NCBI GenBank assembly: GCA_903855945.1
Contig: CAIOAK010000205.1
Coordinates: 1 to 64,000, forward strand
Direction of reading: 5' to 3'
Source of the DNA: an uncultured Anaeromyxobacter sp.
Lineage (GTDB): Bacteria > Myxococcota > Myxococcia > Myxococcales > Anaeromyxobacteraceae
Length of the DNA stretch: 64,000 nt
In this document: in pieces, positions 52,788 to 59,773 of the stretch
Numbering within the stretch: position 1 is the first letter of the stretch
Layout of the letters: the number at the start of each line of letters is the position of its first letter
Notes under the pieces: generated by a model
The model's database searches: none
Seen by the model: only the letters and a program-made list of their open reading frames with translations
Told to the model about the DNA's origin: nothing
Position numbers and translations under genes: made by a program

Positions 52788-53897
52788 TCACTTCCGGTAG
52801 GTCCAGCCGATGGTGAGCGTGGTGATGAAGTCGTTGTTCGGGGAGGTCGGGTTTGGCGGGCGCGTGTCGAAGGTGTCGGTGAAGGTGATGCCCACGTTGA
52901 AGTCCCGGAAGACCTCGTACTTCACCTTGGCGGTGAAGGTGCCGCGGAGGCGACCGAAGTCGGAGAGGCCCGGGAGGAGAACCAGGGTCACCTCCGAGGC
53001 AAGCTTGGGGTGGTCGTACTGGAACGCGGTCCAGGTCGCGGCCACCAGGGCGTCGAGCTCGTAGTTCGGGTCGGCGTTCGAGTAGACCTCCCGGGAGCCG
53101 GCCAGCCCGCCCGTGATCCAGAGCTCGGTCCAGCCGTTGCGGACGACGGAGTGGGCCACGCCTGGAGAGATGGAGAGCCGGATGACGAGATCGAGCTCCT
53201 GGTTGTGCTCGGCGAGGAAGCCCAGCACGGTCCGCCAGGAGTTCTCGAAGTACCACTCGCCCAGGAGGCCGATGGTGCCGCGGCTCACCGCGGTGCCGCT
53301 CCTCAGGTTATTCGTGTCGTCGACCTGGAAGTAGCCGTCGAAGGTGAGCTTCGCGCCGAGGGCCTGGTCGCGGTAGGAGAACTCCCCCGCCGTGGAGACG
53401 GTGGTGGCCCAGTGTGCCTTGGCGAGGGTGAACCCCAGGTCGAAGGAGGCGCGGACCCGACCGAGGAAGGCGTCCTCCATGGGAATGATCTCCACCACCT
53501 CCGACATGGCCATCACGTCCGTGGTGGGGAGCGCTCCCACCGCCAGCTGGAAGTCGATGGGGGAGGAGAGCGCTCCGAACGACCGCTCTCCGGTCCGCAA
53601 CTCCACCTCGAAGGGATGGGGCGAGGTCACCCGGGCCACCTTCGCCCACTCGACCGAGATCCGGCCGACGTCGTCGGTGGAGAGGTCGAGCTTGCCCCGG
53701 GACATGCCCTTGATCTCGCCCGTGAAGTGGTCTCCGTTCCGCATGATCAAGGTGTCGACCTTCTCCCGGGCCGCGGCCGGCAGCGCGGGGAGGAGCAACA
53801 GGGCGACGAGCAGGATGCGCGCGATCAGGGGAAATGGACCTTCCGGGAGGCGGTCGAGAGGCCGGCCGAGGCAGAATAGCTCATCTCCCCGGCACAC
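52788..53897 (-). CDS. DUF481 (YdiY-like) outer-membrane beta-barrel protein
   Basis: About 345-369 residues. A hydrophobic signal core (LIARILLVALLLLPALPAAA) is followed by VDTLIMRNGDHFTGEIKGMSRGKLDLSTD, a LSm-like segment commonly found in front of DUF481, and then barrel strands ending FITTLTIGWTYRK. No ATG/GTG/TTG lies immediately before the signal core: the nearest usual codon is GTG at 53897, which adds 23 residues; a CTG at 53828 would give the best signal peptide. DUF481 barrels are salt-induced in E. coli. Confidence 0.75.
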   Translation of the reverse strand: MCRGDELFCLGRPLDRLPEGPFPLIARILLVALLLLPALPAAAREKVDTLIMRNGDHFTGEIKGMSRGKLDLSTDDVGRISVEWAKVARVTSPHPFEVELRTGERSFGALSSPIDFQLAVGALPTTDVMAMSEVVEIIPMEDAFLGRVRASFDLGFTLAKAHWATTVSTAGEFSYRDQALGAKLTFDGYFQVDDTNNLRSGTAVSRGTIGLLGEWYFENSWRTVLGFLAEHNQELDLVIRLSISPGVAHSVVRNGWTELWITGGLAGSREVYSNADPNYELDALVAATWTAFQYDHPKLASEVTLVLLPGLSDFGRLRGTFTAKVKYEVFRDFNVGITFTDTFDTRPPNPTSPNNDFITTLTIGWTYRK

Positions 53898-53921
53898 CCG
53901 GCGGTCGGATAGTATTCCGGC

Positions 53922-54464
53922 ATGGACCTCCTCGACTCGAAGCGGCTCTTCCCCTGGGCGGCCGCCGGCTGTCTCCTCGCCATGACCGCGGGCTGCGCCT
54001 CGCTCCGGGCCGGCGACGAGCGCGTCGCCTACTACACGAAGGAGGCGGGCTCCTTCACCTACGCGAAGCGGTGCCTCGACGCGTGGCCCTCGGTCCTGAA
54101 GGTCCTCGGCGCTCATGGGTATCCGCTCCAGGGGCGCGATCGGCAGTACGCCGGCGAGGGCAAGCAGAGTGGATTCCAGTCCTTCGTCGATCAAGGGGAC
54201 GAGACCCAGGCCGTCGAGGGGGGCGGGCTCACGGTGCTGACCGGCTGGCTGGCGGCCGCCGAGGGCAGGAGCCGCTACCAGGTCACCGGCAATCCCGGAA
54301 CCCCGACGGGCTGCACCGTCACCTTCATCCGGATCTTCACCGGAACCATCGACCCGGCGAACGATCGGCGCGAGACCGACTGGAAGATCCAGATGGAGCT
54401 GATGCGGCAGATCCAGCCCGACGCGGCGGTGCGCATCGACGCGGGAGCGCCGAAGGGCGGCTGA
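53922..54464 (+). CDS. Lipoprotein, unknown function
   Basis: 180 residues. Signal peptide with lipobox MTAGC (Cys about 25). The mature protein has an EAGSFTYAKRCLDAWPSVLKVLGAHGYPL stretch and an ITGNP/GTPTGCTVTFIRIFTG strand region with one Cys pair possible. No domain recognised. Divergent from the DUF481 gene at a 24-base gap, so both must use promoters inside each other. Confidence 0.7.
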   Translation: MDLLDSKRLFPWAAAGCLLAMTAGCASLRAGDERVAYYTKEAGSFTYAKRCLDAWPSVLKVLGAHGYPLQGRDRQYAGEGKQSGFQSFVDQGDETQAVEGGGLTVLTGWLAAAEGRSRYQVTGNPGTPTGCTVTFIRIFTGTIDPANDRRETDWKIQMELMRQIQPDAAVRIDAGAPKGG

Positions 54465-54494
54465 CCCTCCGGCGCACCCTCGGGCGCAGGTCCG

Positions 54495-55070
54495 CTACTT
54501 GCCGGCCAGGGACTTCACGAGCCCTTCGGCCTTGACCTTCACCTTCATGCCCTCGGTGATGGCCGTGGCGTAGTCGCCGGACTTCGCCAGCTCGGCGGCG
54601 GACTCCCAGTCCCTGGCGAGGCGGTCGATCCCCTGCCTGGCGGCGTCGACGGCGTCCTTGCCGACCCCGCGCGGGAGCTTCTTCGAGGCGGAGAGCTGGG
54701 CCACGCGATCCTTCAGGGCGGCGACCGCCTGATCGTAGTTCGACACCAGGACCTTGTAAGCCGCCATGAGCTGCTCCTTGCGGGCGGCGGCGGTGGCGAA
54801 GGCCTCCTTCACCTTGGCCGGAACCTCGCCCGCTGCGGCAAGCGCTCCCTTGAAGTCCTGCTTCGCGGCGAGTTCCTTCGCCTTGGCGAGGCTCGCCTGG
54901 GCCGCCTGGACGACGTCGGGCGCGTACCTCGCCGCGTCCCCCTTCACCGACTCCAGGGCCGCGGTGGCAGCTGCCATGGCGGCCTCGGCGGGAGCCTTGG
55001 CGGCGTCGGCGCAGGCGAGGACGAGGGAGAGGGGGATGACGGCCAGGGCGATGCGGAGATTTCTCGACAT
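54495..55070 (-). CDS. Lipoprotein with Ala/Lys-rich helical repeat
   Basis: 191 residues from the ATG at 55070 (AGGAG before it). Signal peptide with LVLAC (Cys about 20). The mature part is entirely helical: AAMAAATAALESVKGDAARYAPDVVQAAQASLAKAKELAAKQDFKGAL, then a charged coiled-coil with heptad-like A/L positions. Resembles surface Ala-rich lipoproteins; function unknown. A hairpin lies just upstream at 55120-55141. Confidence 0.7.
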   Translation of the reverse strand: MSRNLRIALAVIPLSLVLACADAAKAPAEAAMAAATAALESVKGDAARYAPDVVQAAQASLAKAKELAAKQDFKGALAAAGEVPAKVKEAFATAAARKEQLMAAYKVLVSNYDQAVAALKDRVAQLSASKKLPRGVGKDAVDAARQGIDRLARDWESAAELAKSGDYATAITEGMKVKVKAEGLVKSLAGK

Positions 55071-55119
55071 TCGTTCTGCTCCTCGGCGGGGGCGACGCAC
55101 GAAGGCGGCGCCAGGGTTT

Positions 55120-55141
55120 CGGGAGCGAATACCCGCTCCCG
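55120..55141 (-). terminator. Hairpin between OmpP1-side genes and the helical lipoprotein
   Basis: CGGGAGCG (55120-55127) and CGCTCCCG (55134-55141) form a perfect 8-base stem with a 6-base loop. On the minus strand it follows the OmpP1 gene and the small fragment, so it may terminate that transcript. No T-run follows. Confidence 0.4.
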
Positions 55142-55195
55142 GGCCCGGACGCCAGCCTTCGTTCACCCCGCCAGGGGCCTGGAGGCAGATGGCGC

Positions 55196-55294
55196 CTACT
55201 GCTTCGACACCTCGCCCCACACCACGTCCCGCAAGGCCGCCTCGATCTCGTCCGGCGCGCACTTGATGTTCATGAAGCTGTTCGCGCCCATCAT
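55196..55294 (-). pseudogene. Short fragment resembling the C-terminal end of a response-receiver domain
   Basis: A 32-codon frame just after the OmpP1 stop reads MMGANSFMNIKCAPDEIEAAL and then RDVVWGEV. The GA-x2-F-x3-K…P-[DE]-E-[IL]-x-x-A[LI] pattern with a closing GE is like the last beta strand and helix of REC domains of LuxR-type regulators, though one residue longer before the Lys. The rest of such a protein is absent, so it looks like a gene remnant; a genuine tiny peptide cannot be excluded. Confidence 0.3.
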
Positions 55295-55323
55295 CTTCAG
55301 GTCGGTGACGTCACGGCCTCTTC

Positions 55324-56619
55324 CTAGAACTTGTAGGCGATGCCGGCGTCGAGGCCGACCTGGGTCATGGTCGTCGTGTAGGAGGCGATGCCCTGGCCGT
55401 AGGGACCCGGGTAGTCCGGGGTTCCGTACGGAGGATTGGCGTTGGAGCCGGTGATGCTCGACGAGGGAGCGTACATGCCTCCCACGTTGATGACGACGTG
55501 CTTGCCGAGGTTGAAGCCGGCACCGAGGGTGATGTGGTTCTCGGTCACGGCGGGGAAGGCGACGTTCTCGAAGGCCCGGGAGGCGTCGAGGGGGTTCTTG
55601 CCGTAGTTGTAGCCGGCGCGGATGGCGAGCCACTCGAGGGGCGTGACCTGCACGCCGATCTTGAAGACGAACTGGCTCGACCAGTTCATGTTCCAGGGCA
55701 TGGCGCCGCTCGAGTTCTGGGAGAAGGCGGGCTTGTCGGCGCCGTTGGTCGCGGACCAGTTGATCCACTCCACGTCGGCGGCGATGAGGAGCATGTCGAT
55801 GGGGCGGACCGAGGCTCCGACGGTGAGGACGCAGGGCTGGTTGAAGGTGAGCTTGTCGATGCCGCCGGGCAGCGGCGGGTAGGAGGCGCCGGCCGGGTTG
55901 GGGCGGACGCCGGTGTTGTATGCGAAGTCCTGGAAGAAGGAGGTGGTCTCGAAGGCGACGCCGATGGTGAGCATCTCGATGGGGGTGATCTTGACGCCGA
56001 CGGTGCCGCCGATGCCGAAGGCCCCCGCCGTGTCGTGCGTGGCCTGGCCGAAGGCGCTGGCCACGTTCCACTCGGTGGTGGCCCACATCGCGTTCACGGT
56101 GACGCCGAAGGAGAACATCTTGTTGAGCTTGTAGGCGATGCCGGGCGTGAAGCGCATCTGGGAGTAGCTCGTGAAGGTGGTGCTGGAGTAGAGGTTCTGG
56201 CCGTAGTCGACCCCCATGCCGGCGACGCCGTAGGCGCCGATGCCGAAGGTCCACTGGTCGTCGATGGGGATGAGGATGCCGAAGGCCGGGATGGGGGAGC
56301 CGCCGCGGCTGCTCTCCAGGGTCACCCCGGGCTGGTTGACGAGCATGTTGCCGTGGCCGGCGTCGATGCCGGAGGCGCTGTACTTCACGGTGGGCAGGAA
56401 GAAGGTGGCGCCGAAGTCGACCCGGCCTCCCAGCTCGGTGATGCCGGCGGGGTTGGACAGGATGCTCGCAGCGTCCAGCGTGGCTCCCACGCCCACGCCG
56501 CCCATCGAGTTCTGCACCGGCCCGAAGCCGATCATCCGCATTCCGTTGGTTGCATACGCAGGCGTTGCGGCGGTGACGAGCAGGGCAGCGCCAAGATAAG
56601 TCAGTTTGTGAAGTTTCAC
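55324..56619 (-). CDS. OmpP1/FadL-family outer-membrane transporter
   Basis: 431 residues from a GTG with GGAGG 6 bases before it. Signal peptide about 1-22 (ending AATPAYATNG); the mature N-terminus TNGMRMIGFGPVQNSMGGVGVGATLDAASILSNPAG is the FadL family hallmark (shown in part), forming the N-terminal hatch. Barrel strands follow and the chain closes on AYKF. FadL-type channels take up fatty acids or aromatic hydrocarbons. The gene is downstream of, and on the same strand as, the sigma-54 activator. Confidence 0.9.
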   Translation of the reverse strand: MKLHKLTYLGAALLVTAATPAYATNGMRMIGFGPVQNSMGGVGVGATLDAASILSNPAGITELGGRVDFGATFFLPTVKYSASGIDAGHGNMLVNQPGVTLESSRGGSPIPAFGILIPIDDQWTFGIGAYGVAGMGVDYGQNLYSSTTFTSYSQMRFTPGIAYKLNKMFSFGVTVNAMWATTEWNVASAFGQATHDTAGAFGIGGTVGVKITPIEMLTIGVAFETTSFFQDFAYNTGVRPNPAGASYPPLPGGIDKLTFNQPCVLTVGASVRPIDMLLIAADVEWINWSATNGADKPAFSQNSSGAMPWNMNWSSQFVFKIGVQVTPLEWLAIRAGYNYGKNPLDASRAFENVAFPAVTENHITLGAGFNLGKHVVINVGGMYAPSSSITGSNANPPYGTPDYPGPYGQGIASYTTTMTQVGLDAGIAYKF

Positions 56620-56727
56620 CGGGTACCTCCCGCTGGGGTTTCCAGGTGACAGTGCGCGTGCCATGCCGGAAACCGGGACCCTGCAAATCCACGAGGTTCC
56701 CCGCGACCGTGCCGGTGCAGCGACGAA

Positions 56728-56749
56728 ACGTCTCGCCACGGCGAGACGT
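56728..56749. terminator. 22-base palindrome between the activator and OmpP1 genes
   Basis: ACGTCTCGCC-AC-GGCGAGACGT is a perfect 10-base inverted repeat. Read on the minus strand it begins 27 bases after the activator stop and is followed by TTTCG, so it can act as a terminator. It also lies about 65-75 bases upstream of a TGGCACG-type -24 element (56663-56657) before the OmpP1 gene, a typical place for an activator site; the -12 there (CTGTC) is poor. Both readings stay open. Confidence 0.45.
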
Positions 56750-56776
56750 CCTGTGTCGGTGCCGCGACGGAATCGG

Positions 56777-58180
56777 TCAGGCCAGGCTGGCCGCCCGCAT
56801 CCGGCGCCAGAGGGTGCTCCGGCTCACCCCCAGGGAGCGAGCCGTGGCAAGTCGATTCCACCGGTTCTGCTCCAGCGCCGCGCGAAGCTCGGCGTCGTCC
56901 ACCGGCCCCAGTCCGAAACCCTTCCCCGTATCGGTCGGAAGGACGGGAAGATCTCCCGCCAGCATCGTCGGGGGGATGATCTCCGGAGGGAGGTCCTCCG
57001 GTTGCAGGGTCTGCCCCTGGCAGACCGTGGCCGCGAACTCGAGCGCATTCTCCAGCTCGCGGACGTTTCCTGGCCACTCGTGGGACATGAGCACGCGGAT
57101 GGTCTCCGGGGACAGGCGCAGCGCGCGCCCGGTCCGCGTTCCCACGCGTGACAGGAGCAGGCGCGCCATCGGCTCGATGTCCTCGCGGCGACTGCGCAGC
57201 GGGGGAAGCTCGATCGGGAATACCCGGAGGCGGTAGTAGAGGTCCTCCCGGAAGCGGCCATCGGCCACGAGCCGTCGCAGGTTGCGGTTGGTGGCCGCGA
57301 TGATCCGCGAGTTCGTGCGACGGGTCTGGCTGTCCCCGACCCGCTCGTAGGTGTGCTCCTGGAGCACGCGGAGCAGCTTCACCTGGAGGTGGAGGGGGAC
57401 GTCGCCCACCTCGTCGAGGAAGAGGGTGCCGTCCTCGGAAGCCTCGAACCGGCCCGCGCGGTCCCGGACGGCGCCGGTGAATGCACCTCGGACGTGACCG
57501 AAGAGCTCGCTCTCGAGCAACTCGCCCGGCAGGGCAGCTGCGTTCACCGCGATGAACGGCCCCGACTTGCGAGGGGAGTGGGAGTGGATGATCCGTGCCA
57601 CGACCTCCTTGCCCGTCCCGCTCTCGCCGGTCACGAGCACGGTTGACTCGCTGTGCTGGAGGACGTCGATCATCCGGAACACGCGCGCCATCGCCGGGGA
57701 GCGGGCGATGAGCCCGAATCCAGCGATGGGGCCGCTCGCCTCCACCGTGGACTCGTCGGCGGGGCGGAGGACGACGAGGAAGGCGGCGGCCGGGTCGCAC
57801 ACGCCGAACTTGTCGTGGAGCAGGGGAGCCGCGGAGACCGACATGAGGCGGGCCGGTCCCGAGGGGACGTTCAGCACCGCGCGCCATCCCTCCCGCTTCT
57901 CCCCGGCGAGGAGCGCCTGGCGTAGCGGCCCGTCCGGGCCGAAGAGCTCGGAGCCGAGGAGCGACTCGATGGGCATCCCCTGGGCGCGGGAGGCCGTCTC
58001 GAGCCCCAGGAGGGAGCCGAGAAGTTCCGACGCATAGCGGATCCGGAAGTCCGCATCGAGCGCCATGCAGACCCGGCCGAGCGAGCCGAAGGCGGTGTTC
58101 ACCGCCGCGAAGGCCCGTTCCTGGTCGCTCATGCCGGCGGCGCACGAGGCGGTCTCTTCTTCAGGCGAGCGCGACGTCAT
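56777..58180 (-). CDS. Sigma-54-dependent transcriptional activator (PAS-AAA-Fis)
   Basis: 467 residues. A PAS-like sensor (about 20-150), then the AAA+ central domain with Walker A GESGTGKE, the GAFTGA loop for sigma-54 contact, Walker [11 protein letters not shown], the sensor R-finger [13 protein letters not shown], and a Fis-type HTH at the end ([17 protein letters not shown]). No REC domain, so it is a one-component sensor. It diverges from the octahaem cytochrome operon, which has a GG-N10-GC promoter, so it probably activates that operon in response to a signal sensed by the PAS domain. Confidence 0.92.
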   Translation of the reverse strand: MTSRSPEEETASCAAGMSDQERAFAAVNTAFGSLGRVCMALDADFRIRYASELLGSLLGLETASRAQGMPIESLLGSELFGPDGPLRQALLAGEKREGWRAVLNVPSGPARLMSVSAAPLLHDKFGVCDPAAAFLVVLRPADESTVEASGPIAGFGLIARSPAMARVFRMIDVLQHSESTVLVTGESGTGKEVVARIIHSHSPRKSGPFIAVNAAALPGELLESELFGHVRGAFTGAVRDRAGRFEASEDGTLFLDEVGDVPLHLQVKLLRVLQEHTYERVGDSQTRRTNSRIIAATNRNLRRLVADGRFREDLYYRLRVFPIELPPLRSRREDIEPMARLLLSRVGTRTGRALRLSPETIRVLMSHEWPGNVRELENALEFAATVCQGQTLQPEDLPPEIIPPTMLAGDLPVLPTDTGKGFGLGPVDDAELRAALEQNRWNRLATARSLGVSRSTLWRRMRAASLA

Positions 58181-58201
58181 GTGTCACCCCGGGATGAAAC
58201 G

Positions 58202-58247
58202 GAATGTATCGAAGCATTGAGACATTCGGTGTCAGATGTTGCAATGT
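58202..58247. promoter_or_regulatory. Inverted-repeat cluster, likely activator binding sites
   Basis: In an AT-rich stretch between the divergent genes lie GAATGT-N14-ACATTC (58202-58227), GACA-TTCGG-TGTC (58221-58233), ACATT-N16-AATGT (58222-58247) and CATTG-N22-CAATG (58215-58246). They overlap, as if several half-sites of one motif (about ACATTC/GAATGT) were arrayed. They lie 40-100 bases upstream of the sigma-54-like element, the usual place for enhancer sites of the divergent activator. Confidence 0.5.
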
Positions 58248-58285
58248 GCTTATCATAACTACCTGATTTTACTGATGTCACCGGC

Positions 58286-58301
58286 AGGCACGCCCCGCGC
58301 A
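58286..58301 (+). promoter_or_regulatory. Candidate sigma-54 promoter of the octahaem cytochrome operon
   Basis: aGGCACG-N4-GCGCA has GG (58287-58288) and GC (58299-58300) exactly 10 bases apart. The -24 half is good; the -12 half (GCGC instead of TTGC) is weak. Transcription would start near 58312, about 43 bases before the GTG start. The adjacent sigma-54 activator gene supports the call. Confidence 0.45.
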
Positions 58302-58354
58302 GTTGTGCTCTTGCGAGCATCGCGCCGTTCCACCACTTCGCCGCGGGTTCCCCA

Positions 58355-59773
58355 GTGACCAAAAGGCATCTCCTCCTCGGAATGGTGTTCCTCTCAGCGG
58401 TCGTGGCCGTGGTCCTCGCGGCCATCGTGCTGCAGCGCCCGGCGCCGCCATCCCCGGCAGCCCCCGCCTTCACGCGGCGGCCGCGCCCCCACTTCGATCA
58501 CGCGCCCGTGACCCCGGCGAAGTTCGACAGTCCCCAGGCGGTGACCCGCTCCTGCCTCGGCTGCCACCCCGACGCGGCACACGTGATGAAGAGTTCCCAC
58601 TGGCTCTGGCTCGGTGAGGAGGTCGCGATCCCGGGTCACGACGGGAAGACCCGCATCGGCAAGAGGAACCTCCTCAACAACTTCTGCATCGCGAACCGGG
58701 GAAACGAGAAGTCCTGCACGAAGTGCCACGCCGGCTACGGCTGGGCCGACGACACGTTCGACTTCAAGAACGCCGAGAACGTGGACTGCCTGGTCTGCCA
58801 CGAGCGGAGCGGGAACTACGTGAAGGGGACGTACGGGATCCCGACCAAGGAGAGCGACCTCGTCGCCGCGGCCAGGTCGGTCGGGACGCCCCAGCGGGAG
58901 AACTGCCTCGGCTGCCACGCCTACGGAGGCGGAGGGCAGGGGGTGAAGCACGGAGACATCGACTCGTCCCTCGCCCACCCGTTCGAGGAGGAGGACGTGC
59001 ACATCGGGCGTCACGGCTTCCTCTGCGTGGACTGCCACCGGGCGCCCGATCACCAGATCCAGGGGAGGGCGTTCTCGGTCAGCGTGGAGGATTCGCACGG
59101 CCTGGCCTGCACCGACTGCCACGCGGGGCACCGGCACGGCGACGAGCGCATCGACACGCACGTGAAGTCGGTCGCCTGCCAGACCTGCCACATCCCGGAG
59201 TTCGCAGGGAAGCTGCCCACCAAGGCCTGGTGGGACTGGAGCCAGGCCGGCGATGCGTCCCGGAAGGAGGACCCGCACGGCTACCTCAAGATCAAGGGCG
59301 AGTTCACCTACGCGCAGGGAGCCGCGCCCGAGTACCGCTGGTTCAACGGGACCGTGGGACGCTACCTGCTCGGGGACAAGATCGACCCGACGAAGGTCAC
59401 ACAGCTCAATCCGCTGCTCGGCGGGATCGAAGATCCCAGGTCGAAGATCTGGCCCTTCAAGATCCACCGGGGCAAGCAGCCGTACGACGCCGGTTTCAAC
59501 TACCTCTTCCCGCCTGTCACCGGTGGTCCGGGCGGCTACTGGACCACCTTCGACTGGGACAGCGCATTCCGGCTCGGCTCCAAGGCCTCCAACATCCCCT
59601 ACAGCGGCAAGTACGGTTTCGCGCCCACCGAGATGTACTGGCCGCTCTCCCACATGGTGTCCACGAAGGAGAAGGCGCTGGCCTGCACGGACTGCCATGG
59701 CGACCGCTCCCGGATGGACTGGCAGGCGCTGGGCTATGCCGGCGACCCCATCAAGACCGGAGGCCGCCGATGA
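58355..59773 (+). CDS. Octahaem c-type cytochrome, tetrathionate reductase (OTR) family
   Basis: 472 residues from a GTG. An N-terminal membrane helix/signal anchor (about 8-27) precedes eight CxxCH haem sites (CLGCH, CTKCH, CLVCH, CLGCH, CVDCH, CTDCH, CQTCH, CTDCH). NNFCIANRGNEKSCTKCHAGYGW, in which a Cys pair flanks the active-site region, is the OTR family hallmark. OTR reduces tetrathionate, and also nitrite and hydroxylamine in vitro, in the periplasm. The gene heads an operon (4-base overlap with the next) behind a sigma-54 promoter. Confidence 0.88.
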   Translation: MTKRHLLLGMVFLSAVVAVVLAAIVLQRPAPPSPAAPAFTRRPRPHFDHAPVTPAKFDSPQAVTRSCLGCHPDAAHVMKSSHWLWLGEEVAIPGHDGKTRIGKRNLLNNFCIANRGNEKSCTKCHAGYGWADDTFDFKNAENVDCLVCHERSGNYVKGTYGIPTKESDLVAAARSVGTPQRENCLGCHAYGGGGQGVKHGDIDSSLAHPFEEEDVHIGRHGFLCVDCHRAPDHQIQGRAFSVSVEDSHGLACTDCHAGHRHGDERIDTHVKSVACQTCHIPEFAGKLPTKAWWDWSQAGDASRKEDPHGYLKIKGEFTYAQGAAPEYRWFNGTVGRYLLGDKIDPTKVTQLNPLLGGIEDPRSKIWPFKIHRGKQPYDAGFNYLFPPVTGGPGGYWTTFDWDSAFRLGSKASNIPYSGKYGFAPTEMYWPLSHMVSTKEKALACTDCHGDRSRMDWQALGYAGDPIKTGGRR

